A DNA stretch of 63,114 bases from NCBI GenBank assembly GCA_947581835.1, contig CANPVV010000005.1, positions 1 to 63,114 on the forward strand. Reading direction: 5' to 3'. The stretch is from an uncultured Bacilli bacterium (GTDB lineage: Bacteria > Bacillota_I > Bacilli_A > RF39 > UBA660). How positions within the stretch are numbered: the stretch's first letter is position 1; every line of letters begins with the position of its first letter. Made by a program: the position numbers and the translations under genes. Under the pieces are notes generated by a model. The model did no database searches. It worked only from the letters and a program-made list of their open reading frames with translations, and was not told the DNA's origin. Of this stretch, positions 49,301-59,163 are shown in pieces.

Positions 49301-50887
49301 ATCCTTTAAGTCATCACATGCTTCAGTATCGCCACCAACACAATCTTCAGCTAATTCTTCACATTCAGCACAATCTCCAGTTAAATTAATTTCACCAGTA
49401 AGTGAACCAGTGTAATCCTCGCCATCCTTATCACTATCTTCGTCGGTCTTAGCATCAGGAGTATATGTCAAAAATCTTTGACGACTATTTTTAGCAGAGT
49501 CATAATCACCAGCGCCACCAACAGTATCATCAGTGCTACGCCATACTACACCAACATCATCAGAAAATTCATTTGTAGAATTAGAATCATCTCCAGCACT
49601 ATAAACATAATTCAAAGTATATTTCATTGGTTGTTTATCACATAATAACTTATCAAGAGTTACACCATCATTCAAAGATTTATAACCTTTAAATTCAATA
49701 GTTATTGTAATAGTCATTTCTTCAGTAATAGTAACTCCATCAGCTTTTAACAAATTTTTATCTTCGCCGAGCCATTCACTATTACAACTTCCACTTGAAG
49801 GCTCACTTTCACTACCTCCAACCTCATCACAAACAACTTTACCACCAACATCAATTTTTACTATTGCTGGTTCTTCTGAGGCACCATACTCTTTAGCACC
49901 TCCATCATAAGTTAAATCCTTAAGAGCAAATTTAAGTTTATCATTATCTGGGTCCAAACCTTTTAAAGTTAATTTATGTTCAACTCTTTGAAAAAGCATT
50001 GTACCATTTGAATCTTCAAATGGAGTGGCTTTAGTTCCAGTAGAAGTTGCAGTTTCAGCTTTAACTTCCATTTTTCCACCATTTTTAGCTTTTTTAGCAT
50101 ACTCTAAAGCAGCTGTTAAAGCAGAAGCATAATAACTCTTAGCTCCTGATACAGTCTGATCAGTATTAGAAGCTTCAACCCATACATAATCATTCCAACA
50201 ATAATCATTTTCAGATTTACATGTTTTATATTGATCACCATAAGCATTAGTTTTTAAACCACCAACTAAACCATTTAACTCTTCATATGTTGAACGTAAA
50301 CTTGCATCATAATGTAACCAATTATTTACGTTATTATAACAAGCACGAAGTAGCTCTTTAGCCAAATCGCCAGATTTACGTTTACTTTGTAAAGATTGTG
50401 GAGTATCCAACATACCAAATGTCGCAGCAATGCCTCTAATTGCTAAACTACGATTTACATAATCAGAACTACTTGTAGTAGCATCTTTTAAAAGATACAT
50501 TAAAGCGTAATCAGCAACATCCCACTTACTGCCTGGAGTAGTTGGCCCCAAAGTTGTAACATCTGTAAATAAAAATCTTTCAGCATACATACTTGATTTT
50601 GAAGTTAACGGAGCATCCAAACAAAAAGCAGGCTTACCATCTATTGTATGTATATAATATAATGGTTTCTGATAACCCATATCACTTATATAAAGCACAA
50701 CGCCAAATTTATCAGAAGTATCTTTATTTACGACAGTCTTACTCTTTTGAGTCGGGCCTTCGCTCATACTCGTTGCAGCAGTATAAGGCCCCCATGTCTT
50801 CTTAGCAGCCCATACATTTTTTTGCCAACCAAAACTTATTGTAAGTAAAATAAGTATCAAGCTTAATAATCTTAAACTTTTTTTCAT
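46301..50887 (-). CDS. 1528-aa secreted Cys/Asp-rich protein with thioester-domain-like N-terminus
   Basis: Signal peptide; YYIHTIDGKPAFCLDAPL...ADYALMYLLKD...RGIAATFG thioester-domain (TQXA/TED)-like; multiple Cys-rich modules. Confidence 0.8.
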   Translation of the reverse strand: MKKSLRLLSLILILLTISFGWQKNVWAAKKTWGPYTAATSMSEGPTQKSKTVVNKDTSDKFGVVLYISDMGYQKPLYYIHTIDGKPAFCLDAPLTSKSSMYAERFLFTDVTTLGPTTPGSKWDVADYALMYLLKDATTSSSDYVNRSLAIRGIAATFGMLDTPQSLQSKRKSGDLAKELLRACYNNVNNWLHYDASLRSTYEELNGLVGGLKTNAYGDQYKTCKSENDYCWNDYVWVEASNTDQTVSGAKSYYASALTAALEYAKKAKNGGKMEVKAETATSTGTKATPFEDSNGTMLFQRVEHKLTLKGLDPDNDKLKFALKDLTYDGGAKEYGASEEPAIVKIDVGGKVVCDEVGGSESEPSSGSCNSEWLGEDKNLLKADGVTITEEMTITITIEFKGYKSLNDGVTLDKLLCDKQPMKYTLNYVYSAGDDSNSTNEFSDDVGVVWRSTDDTVGGAGDYDSAKNSRQRFLTYTPDAKTDEDSDKDGEDYTGSLTGEINLTGDCAECEELAEDCVGGDTEACDDLKDAQKDGECPDCIVWEALCKISDDPENDENCKNFKDEDNGCCTDLVNECDEDPESDACDDLEELCPDDCTTWEVLCEKADDPDNDENCKKFDDNDCPSCKTWEKDCKDGDTDACDELKDPDNDCPESCTTWEALCENADDPDTDENCQKFKDPAKKCVTCEELIDECTAAGDLSDPMCQTLDDYAEDGTCDRCDSLQALCNASGDPSSEYCQDYKDECDGEPLTITCDPEMSQFACCDENNNVIFSSTVNAGDPDALDAESEVTGTVGGGAGGGNQVKDYQDAYIYGPHSNYACFVDIIDKNCQGDNGCSEVETHPEISADSKDNTYITQVMANNGSSGGGNKYCTVSCKEDYLMKMPTAKLVNAGRYFSFRAKVEGTQTCYTNTIQREIYNKDMIEAQEAIIDAYNEYAKYLALSKVDPASYTANPQSSSSGCCLADADGDGTEGCEGMPATDDWNEYYAKATYTYYRITAKHEDTGVVEIAAESHETEYGSLTVGEDDEHIKGDDYHTDTDYSDDGCGVDDAADDGNPTKMQDDLKNKLSSLLAHLNTAKERLNTITKEFNLCSEWTYEYNYNGTVSYEYDEEYMDLIRGNTENMEATVTKGSPEEWYCNSIVTPGTGNESTAEISDKGDDGYTECTKDPGSAERKTPIKFVSCDESKCEAGLNEGTQEVSDARYKKIETKITAKYVPKILFYQIHPDGSVVVDEPDPSEVSFTKVDDKDGNGALPVARDHFTSDGTSDRKGVFNYYINLEGIGEYYEAGRVGTYGRYVDYFATDDMAGKLAYNCKYLVNIVIDGKTFTCEDEEDPSCPDCPSGCIPPCGPPCEGDDCISECISIGCIYDDGDTYYEKPISLNNMFPSLDDSEEPASYNWSNEKGSATREEIEEIGNGIYESDPILSITVDPALTRKMKENVEKDLDDSGYANSKTMRCVDISDASGNTYEKAVCYSDYLDKYIEASSSASGPAVRDRGRNFDRPNVNEYFTLWSGTINDLEMLGPAWK
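48630..49385 (-). repeat. About eight Cys/Asp-rich modules of ~25-33 aa in giant secreted protein
   Basis: Recurrent CxxCxxWExLCxxADDPDNDENCKKFxD units. Confidence 0.8.
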
Positions 50888-50888
50888 A

Positions 50889-51680
50889 TTATACTACTCT
50901 CCTTTTTCTTACTATTATCACTACTGCTGTAGCCACCCCTGCAACAATAATTACAACACTTGTCGCAATTATTGTGTTTTTATTCTTTTCAAAAAATCCC
51001 TTTTCTTTCTCTTTTTCTTCCTCTTTTTCTTGATTTTCTTTATTAGCTCTATAAGCATCCATTCGATTAATCATTTCCTCAGCTGAAAGAGTTTGTTCAT
51101 ATTCTACATACTCATGACACAAATAATACTCAGAAATGCCTTCACATACTCCATAAGTACTAAACTCATTACGCCTAGGAAGAGTTTTTTTAATCGTCCT
51201 TATATTATTTCTAATGCAATCACTATCAACTGCTTTTACATCAATAGTAAATGTATTTATACGAGACAAATCATAATCTTTTACAATAACAGTACCATTT
51301 TCACTATCCTCGTAAGTATATTTCTTAGTTTTCCCACTAAAAGAATCCTTAACTTCTACATAAATATTTTCCGTTAAATTAGTTATATAAATCTTAAAAA
51401 AAGTTACATAAGAAACATAATTTTTTTCGCCTTCCTCAGTAAGACCATCTGGTGGAGTATAAGAATCCTTAGGCTCCTCTTCTTGTGTCACTTCATAACT
51501 CACTTGTACTTTATAGGCTTCATTTCTAATTTGATTAGACACTGATGCCTCACACGCTGCTGATACTTTTGTTACTGACATCATGAATACCATCATGAAA
51601 ACCACTAACATTCTAATTTTTTTCATAGTATACACCAACCTCATAACTAAGATTATAGCACGTTGTAAACATTTTTTCAA
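50889..51680 (-). CDS. Secreted protein with C-terminal TM anchor
   Basis: N-terminal hydrophobic segment, C-terminal NTIIATSVVIIVAGVATAVVIIVRKRRVV; first gene of the putative secretion operon. Confidence 0.75.
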   Translation of the reverse strand: MKKCLQRAIILVMRLVYTMKKIRMLVVFMMVFMMSVTKVSAACEASVSNQIRNEAYKVQVSYEVTQEEEPKDSYTPPDGLTEEGEKNYVSYVTFFKIYITNLTENIYVEVKDSFSGKTKKYTYEDSENGTVIVKDYDLSRINTFTIDVKAVDSDCIRNNIRTIKKTLPRRNEFSTYGVCEGISEYYLCHEYVEYEQTLSAEEMINRMDAYRANKENQEKEEEKEKEKGFFEKNKNTIIATSVVIIVAGVATAVVIIVRKRRVV

Positions 51681-51720
51681 GTATTAATATTGCACTTAAA
51701 AAGAAGGCCCTAAAGCCTCT

Positions 51721-53169
51721 TTAAATAATTGTCATTAATATGAAGATTATCATTAAACAAATAAACATACCAATTAAGAATTTAAATATATACTTTAACC
51801 AGTCACTATATTTAACATTTAAACTAGTAAGACCAATTCCTAAAACTATACTTGTTGGAATAAATAATTGAACAAATCCATAAGTAGATACAAGCATTAC
51901 ATATATTGGATTAACATAATCAACATATTCACTAACTAAGAAATTACCAATAATATAACCAGTATAACCTAAATCTGTATGGAATATATTAAGGATAAAT
52001 GTACTTAAAGTCATAGTCGCTAGATTAAATCCATCTGTTAAAGTTAATAATTTATTAATAATAGTTGCGATATAAGGAGACATATAAACTACAACCATCA
52101 ATATAAATGCTGCTAAAGTACATAATATTGGATAAAGCATTTTTTTAGCTCCTGCAACAAAGTTTTCTAAAAACTCATTAAATGAAACTCTATAACAAAC
52201 CCCAATTAGAATTGTTAATAAGAAAACTATCGAACCAATTGAGAATAAATCCCAATCTCCAAAAGCTCCCATATTAGTACCTAATATATCTCTTATAATA
52301 TAAAATTGATTACCTATCTTTAAATTTGTAAGTGTCTCATGGAAAGTATCAAATATTCCAATTCCAAAATTAGTATTCCATGCAACATAACCTAATATAA
52401 TTAAAATAAATGTAAATAAACCAATAATAATCAATGGTATAGTACTTCTTTTTTTAGTATCTTTAATATCTTCAACTAAAAACATATCTGTACTTTCCAT
52501 ATTTTTTTCTTTTTTATTCATATGTGTTATTGTAAAGAAATTAAATAATACTAAAGCAATTCCTAAAATTCCAAATCTAATCAACACTGCCGCATTAATT
52601 AATTCTCCTTCACTTTGAGTTCCCACAAGCATATATTGATTTAAATATTGAATGCCCTCAGTTCCATATGTAGCCCCAAGCGTACCTATTAAAATAGAAC
52701 CAAAAGTTACTGCCATAATAGTCATTTTATCTAATTTCATTCTATTAAGTATTGCAATTATAAATGGTATAAATACCAAAAGAACGAAACAATTTGTTAA
52801 AATACTTGTAAGCAAAGTAATTATTACTGAAATAATAACCACAAATAATTTTTTATGCTTATCTAAAGCTTTAGCAATTCCTGAGACTATTCTTTCATAT
52901 GCCTCTAGTTTAACTAATACTCCATAAAGTCCCCCAACTATTAATAAAAGCATAATTTTATCTAAAGCAAAATATGCACCGTAATAAAATAACCATGCAA
53001 GATCATTAATACCTACTCTTGACATTAATCCCTCAGTTATATATTCTCCTTCATATGAACCATTAGGAATTAACCAAGATAAAACAATAGCTATTAAAAT
53101 AAAAACCATAATGGCTTTAAATAAACCATATTTCTTTTCTTTTTTCTTCATTAAAATTCCCTCCTTCAC
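51721..53169 (-). CDS. YfcC/C4-dicarboxylate-carrier-like membrane transporter
   Basis: Multi-TM; WLIPNGSYEGEYI, TLLTSILTNCFVLLVFIPFIIAIL, GTLGATYGTEGI. Confidence 0.65.
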   Translation of the reverse strand: MKEGILMKKKEKKYGLFKAIMVFILIAIVLSWLIPNGSYEGEYITEGLMSRVGINDLAWLFYYGAYFALDKIMLLLIVGGLYGVLVKLEAYERIVSGIAKALDKHKKLFVVIISVIITLLTSILTNCFVLLVFIPFIIAILNRMKLDKMTIMAVTFGSILIGTLGATYGTEGIQYLNQYMLVGTQSEGELINAAVLIRFGILGIALVLFNFFTITHMNKKEKNMESTDMFLVEDIKDTKKRSTIPLIIIGLFTFILIILGYVAWNTNFGIGIFDTFHETLTNLKIGNQFYIIRDILGTNMGAFGDWDLFSIGSIVFLLTILIGVCYRVSFNEFLENFVAGAKKMLYPILCTLAAFILMVVVYMSPYIATIINKLLTLTDGFNLATMTLSTFILNIFHTDLGYTGYIIGNFLVSEYVDYVNPIYVMLVSTYGFVQLFIPTSIVLGIGLTSLNVKYSDWLKYIFKFLIGMFICLMIIFILMTII

Positions 53170-53520
53170 TCATTATAACACAAAATTTTCTAAATAAAAG
53201 CCCATTTTTTATTAAAAACATGAAAAAAAGTCTAAAATTTACCAAAATAAGCCCTTAAAACCCTCAATTATCCTCAAATCAAGTGTTTTTATCTAACATA
53301 TTTTCAAAATTTTAAACTCTAAATTTCACCAAATTTTACAATCTTTAAAATAATTCAAAATATCTTAATATCTTTATCAAATATCTTTATCTTTAAACGA
53401 ACCATATACTACAACCATATATTTCAAATAGTTATCTAAATAATTATCTATCAAACAACCAAAACTTAAATCCATTTTATTTATCTTTATTTATTTTATA
53501 TATATCTATATTATCTATCT

Positions 53521-55026
53521 TTACTCTCTTGGCTTCATTGTTGGAAACAATATTACTTCTCTAATTGTATCACTTTCTGTCATAAGCATAACTAATCTAT
53601 CAATACCATATCCTATTCCTCCAGCTGGTGGCATTCCATATTCAAGTGCTTCAATAAAATCTTTATCGATATCATTAGCCTCTTCATTACCTAAATTTTT
53701 TTCTTTTAATTGTTCCTCAAATCTTTCTAATTGATCATCAGGATCATTAAGTTCTGTATAAGCATTTGCAAATTCTTTTCCCCCAATAAACAATTCAAAA
53801 CGGTCAACAAATCTTGCATCATCTTTATTCTTTTTAGTTAAAGGTGATATTTCTATTGGGTGTCCATATAAAAACGTTGGTTGAATAAGAGTCTCTTCCA
53901 CATATTTCTCAAAAAACAAATTAATTATATGTCCCACACTCTTTTGGTGTTCTTCTACATGAATATCATGTTCTTTTGCTAATTCTAAAGCCTCTTCTAC
54001 CTTCATTTCCTTTTTAAAATCAATTCCCGTTTTCTCTTTTATAGCGTCTACCATACTAATTCTCTTCCATGGTCCTTCTAAATTAATTTCATTACCACAC
54101 CAATTAAAGATCATTTTTCCAATAACATTTTTAGCAATAGTCTGATACATTGCCTCAGTAAGTTCCATCATACCTTCTAAATCTGAATAAGCCAGATATG
54201 CCTCCATCAAAGTAAACTCGGGATTATGTTTAGGATCCATCCCTTCATTTCTAAAAGTTCTACCAATCTCATAAACTGCTTCCATACCTCCAACTAATAA
54301 TCTTTTTAAAGGAAGTTCCAAAGCAATTCTAAGATACATATCAATATCCTGAGTATTATGATGCGTCACAAAAGGTCTAGCTGATGCTCCGGTAAGTAAA
54401 CTAGTTAAAATTGGTGTTTCCACTTCCACAAATCCTCTGTTATCCATAAAATTTTGAATGCATCTAATAATTTTTGGTCTAACAAAAGCAATTTCTCTAG
54501 CCTTATCGTTCATAATTAAATCAACATATCTTCTTCTGTATCTTTCCTCAACGTCCGTAAGTCCATGAAATTTCTCTGGAAGTGGTCTTAATGCTTTAAC
54601 CAAATGGGTATATTTTATCGCATGAACACTTATTGCTCCTGTATTAGTTTTACAAACCCAACCTGTAATTCCAATAATATCTCCTAAATCACAAGCTTTA
54701 TAAAGTTCATATTCTTCTTCTCCAACGTCACTAATACTTATATATATTTGAATTACCCCAAATTTATCTTGAATATCCATAAAACCAGCTTTACCACTAC
54801 GTCTTTTAGATACAATTCTTCCTGCAATAACAACTTCATTTTTGGCTTCTTCTAACTCTTCTTTTGAAAATTTATCAAATTTATCTTTAATTTCTTTTGA
54901 ATTACTTGAAACATCAAATCTATGTCCAAAAGGATCTATTCCCATATTTCTTAAATTAGCAGCTTTTTCTCTTCTAACTAGCTCTTGTTCTGTATACTCT
55001 CGCATAAAATCAACTCCATTAATCAT
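53521..55026 (-). CDS. lysS: Lysyl-tRNA synthetase, class II
   Basis: [75 protein letters not shown]. Confidence 0.98.
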   Translation of the reverse strand: MINGVDFMREYTEQELVRREKAANLRNMGIDPFGHRFDVSSNSKEIKDKFDKFSKEELEEAKNEVVIAGRIVSKRRSGKAGFMDIQDKFGVIQIYISISDVGEEEYELYKACDLGDIIGITGWVCKTNTGAISVHAIKYTHLVKALRPLPEKFHGLTDVEERYRRRYVDLIMNDKAREIAFVRPKIIRCIQNFMDNRGFVEVETPILTSLLTGASARPFVTHHNTQDIDMYLRIALELPLKRLLVGGMEAVYEIGRTFRNEGMDPKHNPEFTLMEAYLAYSDLEGMMELTEAMYQTIAKNVIGKMIFNWCGNEINLEGPWKRISMVDAIKEKTGIDFKKEMKVEEALELAKEHDIHVEEHQKSVGHIINLFFEKYVEETLIQPTFLYGHPIEISPLTKKNKDDARFVDRFELFIGGKEFANAYTELNDPDDQLERFEEQLKEKNLGNEEANDIDKDFIEALEYGMPPAGGIGYGIDRLVMLMTESDTIREVILFPTMKPRE

Positions 55027-55082
55027 AATATATCATAAATTTTTAAAAGTAGCAAACAAAATATCACTAAAACTAAATATTT

Positions 55083-56090
55083 TTATTTCTCTATTTCTAA
55101 CTTTTCTAAAACATTTAAATAATCATCTAATATTTTTAAAAATTCTTCTTCACTCTTAGCCTTACAAATAAGTTCTTTATATATTTTTGCTTTAGGCATA
55201 CCTTTTAAATAATATAAAGCATGAGTTCTAATCTGCAATACTGCTGCCTTTACTCCTTTATCTTCTTTTATAAGTTCATAATGTTTCTTAATCATTAAAA
55301 TCTTTTCTTTATCAGTTGGCCTATCTATTATTTTTCCTTCTTCTAAATATGCCAAACACTCTTTAAATATCCATGGATTACCTAAAGCACCTCTTCCAAT
55401 CATTATTGCATCACAACCTGTCTCATCAAGCATTTTTTTGGCCTCTATCGCACTAGTTACATCCCCATTTCCAATAACGGGAATTTTTACAGCATCTTTA
55501 ACACTTTTTATTATTTTCCAATCAGCCTTACCTGTATAACCCTGTGCTCTAGTTCTTGCATGCACTGTTATAGCTTTTGCTCCATTTTCTTCCGCAATCT
55601 TTGCTACTTGAACAGCATTTATACTATCTTTATCCCAACCACTTCTAATTTTAATTGTAACTGGAACATTTACTGCTTTAACAACTTCTCTTACAATCTC
55701 TCCAATCTTTTGAGGATTTTTAAGTAAAGCACTACCCGCTTGAGCCCTCAAAGCTACTTTTGGTACTGGACACCCCATATTAATATCTATTATATCTGGT
55801 CTTTGCTTCTCCATAACAATCTTTGCAGCATCAACAAAAGTTTCAATATCACTCCCAAATATCTGTTGTACTATTGGTCTTTCACAATCTAAAGTCTTTA
55901 ATAAACTCAAAGTTTTATCATTTTCATAAACTAAAGCATTAGAACTAACCATTTCTGCAAAAATAAGCCCTGCTCCCATCTCTTTAACTATCCTTCGAAA
56001 AGCCGAATTAGAAATACCAGCCATAGGAGCTAAAACCAGTCTATTATCAATTTCTATATTACCTATCATCCATTTCATATCCATCACCAA
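55083..56090 (-). CDS. dusB: tRNA-dihydrouridine synthase
   Basis: LAPMAGISNSAFRRIVKEMGAGLIFAEMVSS, DINMGCPVPKV, ITVHARTRAQGYTGKADW. Confidence 0.95.
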   Translation of the reverse strand: MVMDMKWMIGNIEIDNRLVLAPMAGISNSAFRRIVKEMGAGLIFAEMVSSNALVYENDKTLSLLKTLDCERPIVQQIFGSDIETFVDAAKIVMEKQRPDIIDINMGCPVPKVALRAQAGSALLKNPQKIGEIVREVVKAVNVPVTIKIRSGWDKDSINAVQVAKIAEENGAKAITVHARTRAQGYTGKADWKIIKSVKDAVKIPVIGNGDVTSAIEAKKMLDETGCDAIMIGRGALGNPWIFKECLAYLEEGKIIDRPTDKEKILMIKKHYELIKEDKGVKAAVLQIRTHALYYLKGMPKAKIYKELICKAKSEEEFLKILDDYLNVLEKLEIEK

Positions 56091-56175
56091 AATTAAAAAA
56101 GAATATCTAAACTCTTAAAGATATTCTTAATTATACTCTAAACTAAAGATTATTGCAATTATTTCTCTATCTCTA

Positions 56176-56754
56176 TTATTTCTCAATTTCTACTGTATCT
56201 CCAGTATTAAGCATAAAGCAATTAGCATCATCTTTATCAATATGTATTTCAAAGTAACCATTATCTGTTACTTTTACAAAAGCCTCCATAACTCCACCTT
56301 TATCATTTTCAACTTTAAGTTTAACTAAATCTTCATGTTTAAGTCCTAACTCTATTGCTTTACTCTGATTCATATGGACATGTCTTTCAGCTTGAATACA
56401 ACCTGTATCTAAATGTAGTTCGCCCTTAGGTCCAATAATTGTTATAGCCTCACTATCTTCAACATCTCCACTTTGTCTTACTGGGGGATTAAGTCCTAAT
56501 AATATTGCATCACTTCGTGATATTTCTACCTGATTATACTTTCTAAGAGGCCCAATTAATCTTACGTGTTCAATAACTCCTTTTTCAGTCTTAAGCGTAA
56601 CTGTCTGCATTGCAGCATACTCTCCTACCTGATTTAATGGCCTTTTAATAGATATTGGCTCATCAAATAATTTTTCATAATTTTCTTTCGTAAGATGCAC
56701 ATGTCTATTACTAACTGCAATAGTCCCGTATATTTTTTCTTTTCCCTGTTTCAT
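56176..56754 (-). CDS. pduL: Phosphate propanoyltransferase PduL-type
   Basis: AVSNRHVHLTKENYEKLF, GPLRKYNQVEISRSDAILLGLNPPVRQSGD, CIQAERHVHMNQSKA. Confidence 0.93.
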   Translation of the reverse strand: MKQGKEKIYGTIAVSNRHVHLTKENYEKLFDEPISIKRPLNQVGEYAAMQTVTLKTEKGVIEHVRLIGPLRKYNQVEISRSDAILLGLNPPVRQSGDVEDSEAITIIGPKGELHLDTGCIQAERHVHMNQSKAIELGLKHEDLVKLKVENDKGGVMEAFVKVTDNGYFEIHIDKDDANCFMLNTGDTVEIEK

Positions 56755-56827
56755 TTTAAAACCTTCCTTCCTCTATATTTTACCATTAATTAATACAAAA
56801 AAATAGTTAAAAACTAAAAAATGAATC

Positions 56828-58291
56828 TTAAAGACCCATTTCTTTTCTTACCTCATCTAATACTTCTAACTCATTAAAATATATTTTTTCTCCCTTAATA
56901 TCCTGATATTCTTCATGACCTTTTCCCACTAATAATATCAAATCTCCATCTAATGCATTTAAACAAGCATATTTTATTGCATCTTTTCTATCAGGTATCA
57001 TAATATATTTAGCACCTACTCTATCTAAACCTACTTTTATATCTTTATTAATAAGTTCTATATCTTCAAAGCGGGGATTATCTTCAGTAATAATACATAA
57101 ATCACTTGCTCCTCCGATTATTTCTCCTAAATTATACCGTCTTTCTTTAGGGCGATTTCCTCCACCTCCAAAAACACTAACTAATCTCTTAGGTTTATAA
57201 TCTCTTAAAGTTTTAACTAACCCCCTCATTCCATCCTCTGTATGGGCATAATCAATTAATACTTTAAACTTAGGTGCAACTAAAGCTATCTCCATTCTTC
57301 CTCTTACACTAACATTTAGTAAAGCATCTTTTATCTTATCTAAATATACACCTAATTCCCTAGCAACCATTATTGCACATAAAGCATTATAAACATTAAA
57401 CTCTCCTGGCATACTTATTCTAAATATATCATTAACTAAACCTGAAGTCTTAAATTCTGTTCCTAAAAATTCTGAATCATTTAAAAATTTAATCTCATCT
57501 ACTTTTAATTGAGCATCATTTTTTATCGCATATGTTTTAATCGGTACCTCTACATTTTTAAATACCATCTCTAAATACTTAGAATCATTATTACTAATTA
57601 TTTTTTTACTATTTAAAAATAATTTATTTTTACACATAATATATTCTTCTTGACTTTCATGCTCACCAGGTCCAATATGATCTGTAGTTAAATTAGTCAA
57701 AACCCCTATCTCAAAAGTTATACCCGCAAGCCTATTAAGTTTAAAAGCTTGACTAGATGTTTCCATAGCAACATACTTAATTCCTGCATCAACCATTTCT
57801 CTAAAAGCTTTATGTACCTCATAAGACTCTGGTGTTGTATTATCTGTATGAATAACTTTATCTTTATACTTTATTCCAATACTTCCAATTAAACCACATG
57901 GATATCCAGCATTATTTAGAATATCTTTAATCATATGTGTAGTAGTAGTTTTACCAGTTGTTCCTGTAACTCCAATTTTCACTAATTCAGTATCTGGATT
58001 ACCAAAATAATTACTTGCCATATAAGATAAAGCAATTCTTGTATCATCAACTTTAATAACTGTAATATCTGAATCTATCTCTAAAAATTTAGAAATAACT
58101 ATAACTGTAGCTCCTTTTTTTATTGCATCTTTAATATATTCATGTCCATCAGTATTATAACCAACTAAAGCTACATATATATCCTTACTAGTTACTTTCC
58201 TACTATCATATTTAATATCATTTATTTCTTTATCTAAACTTCCTTTAATTAAAGTATAACTAACATTCTTTAAAATTTTTTCTAACTTCAT
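56828..58291 (-). CDS. murE: UDP-MurNAc-tripeptide synthetase MurE (meso-DAP type)
   Basis: VTGTTGKTTTTHMI, TNLTTDHIGPGEHES, IITEDNPRFED. Confidence 0.95.
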   Translation of the reverse strand: MKLEKILKNVSYTLIKGSLDKEINDIKYDSRKVTSKDIYVALVGYNTDGHEYIKDAIKKGATVIVISKFLEIDSDITVIKVDDTRIALSYMASNYFGNPDTELVKIGVTGTTGKTTTTHMIKDILNNAGYPCGLIGSIGIKYKDKVIHTDNTTPESYEVHKAFREMVDAGIKYVAMETSSQAFKLNRLAGITFEIGVLTNLTTDHIGPGEHESQEEYIMCKNKLFLNSKKIISNNDSKYLEMVFKNVEVPIKTYAIKNDAQLKVDEIKFLNDSEFLGTEFKTSGLVNDIFRISMPGEFNVYNALCAIMVARELGVYLDKIKDALLNVSVRGRMEIALVAPKFKVLIDYAHTEDGMRGLVKTLRDYKPKRLVSVFGGGGNRPKERRYNLGEIIGGASDLCIITEDNPRFEDIELINKDIKVGLDRVGAKYIMIPDRKDAIKYACLNALDGDLILLVGKGHEEYQDIKGEKIYFNELEVLDEVRKEMGL

Positions 58292-58296
58292 TTATA

Positions 58297-59160
58297 TCAC
58301 TCACCTATAATATGTGAAACATCGATTTCACTTTCAAATACAAAATGTGATGGTCCCTTCATATATAATTCTCCTGTTTCTATTTCATATAAAATCTCTA
58401 AAGGTCCCCCAATTTGTTCTACCACACATTTATTAGAAGTTAACCCTAATTTATAACCAAAAACTACTGCTGAGGCACAACCTGTTCCACAACCAATTGT
58501 CTCTCCTGTACCTCTTTCCCATTCTCTAATCTTAATATATTCTCTATTTACTATTTGGGCAAAAGTAACATTAGTCTTCTTAGGAAATACCTCTAATTTA
58601 TGTTCAATCGCTGGTCCATATTTTTCTACCAAAAAGCTATCTACATCATCTACAAATATCACGGTATGAGGATTACCCCAAGATAAACTATTCACCTCAA
58701 AAGTTTTATCAAGTACTTCTATTTTTTCTTGCATAAAAGTATCTTTATCTGTCTTAACTGGAATTAAAGCACTATCAAAAATTGGTTTTCCAATATTTGC
58801 TTTAATATTACTAACTACTCCATCCTCTACTGTTAATTCCAACCGTTTTATTCCACCCAAAGTTTCAATAGTAAACTCTGTTTTATCCGTCATTTTATGA
58901 TCATAAACATATTTTCCTACACTTCTAAGCGCATTCCCACACATTTCAGCTTCACTTCCATCAGGATTAAACATACGCATTCGAAAAAAAGCTTTAGTCG
59001 ATGGACAAATAAGTACCATTCCATCACTACCTACTCCAAAATGACGATCTGAAACAAATTTAGCTAATAAATTTAAATTAGGAAGTTTCTGATTAATCGC
59101 ATCAATATACACATAATCATTCCCATAAGCCTGCATTTTTGTAAATCGCATTAATTTCAC
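58297..59160 (-). CDS. dapF: Diaminopimelate epimerase
   Basis: FTKMQAYGNDYVYID, MFNPDGSEAEMCGNALRSVGKYV, GTGETIGCGTGCASAVVFG. Confidence 0.97.
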   Translation of the reverse strand: MKLMRFTKMQAYGNDYVYIDAINQKLPNLNLLAKFVSDRHFGVGSDGMVLICPSTKAFFRMRMFNPDGSEAEMCGNALRSVGKYVYDHKMTDKTEFTIETLGGIKRLELTVEDGVVSNIKANIGKPIFDSALIPVKTDKDTFMQEKIEVLDKTFEVNSLSWGNPHTVIFVDDVDSFLVEKYGPAIEHKLEVFPKKTNVTFAQIVNREYIKIREWERGTGETIGCGTGCASAVVFGYKLGLTSNKCVVEQIGGPLEILYEIETGELYMKGPSHFVFESEIDVSHIIGE

Positions 59161-59163
59161 CTC

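Noticed and set aside
48634-49415. Plus-strand ORFs 48634-48834 and 49041-49415 antisense to the giant Cys-rich gene
   Set aside because: Low-complexity His/Ser-rich products caused by the repeated Cys/Asp codons on the coding strand; no RBS or homology.
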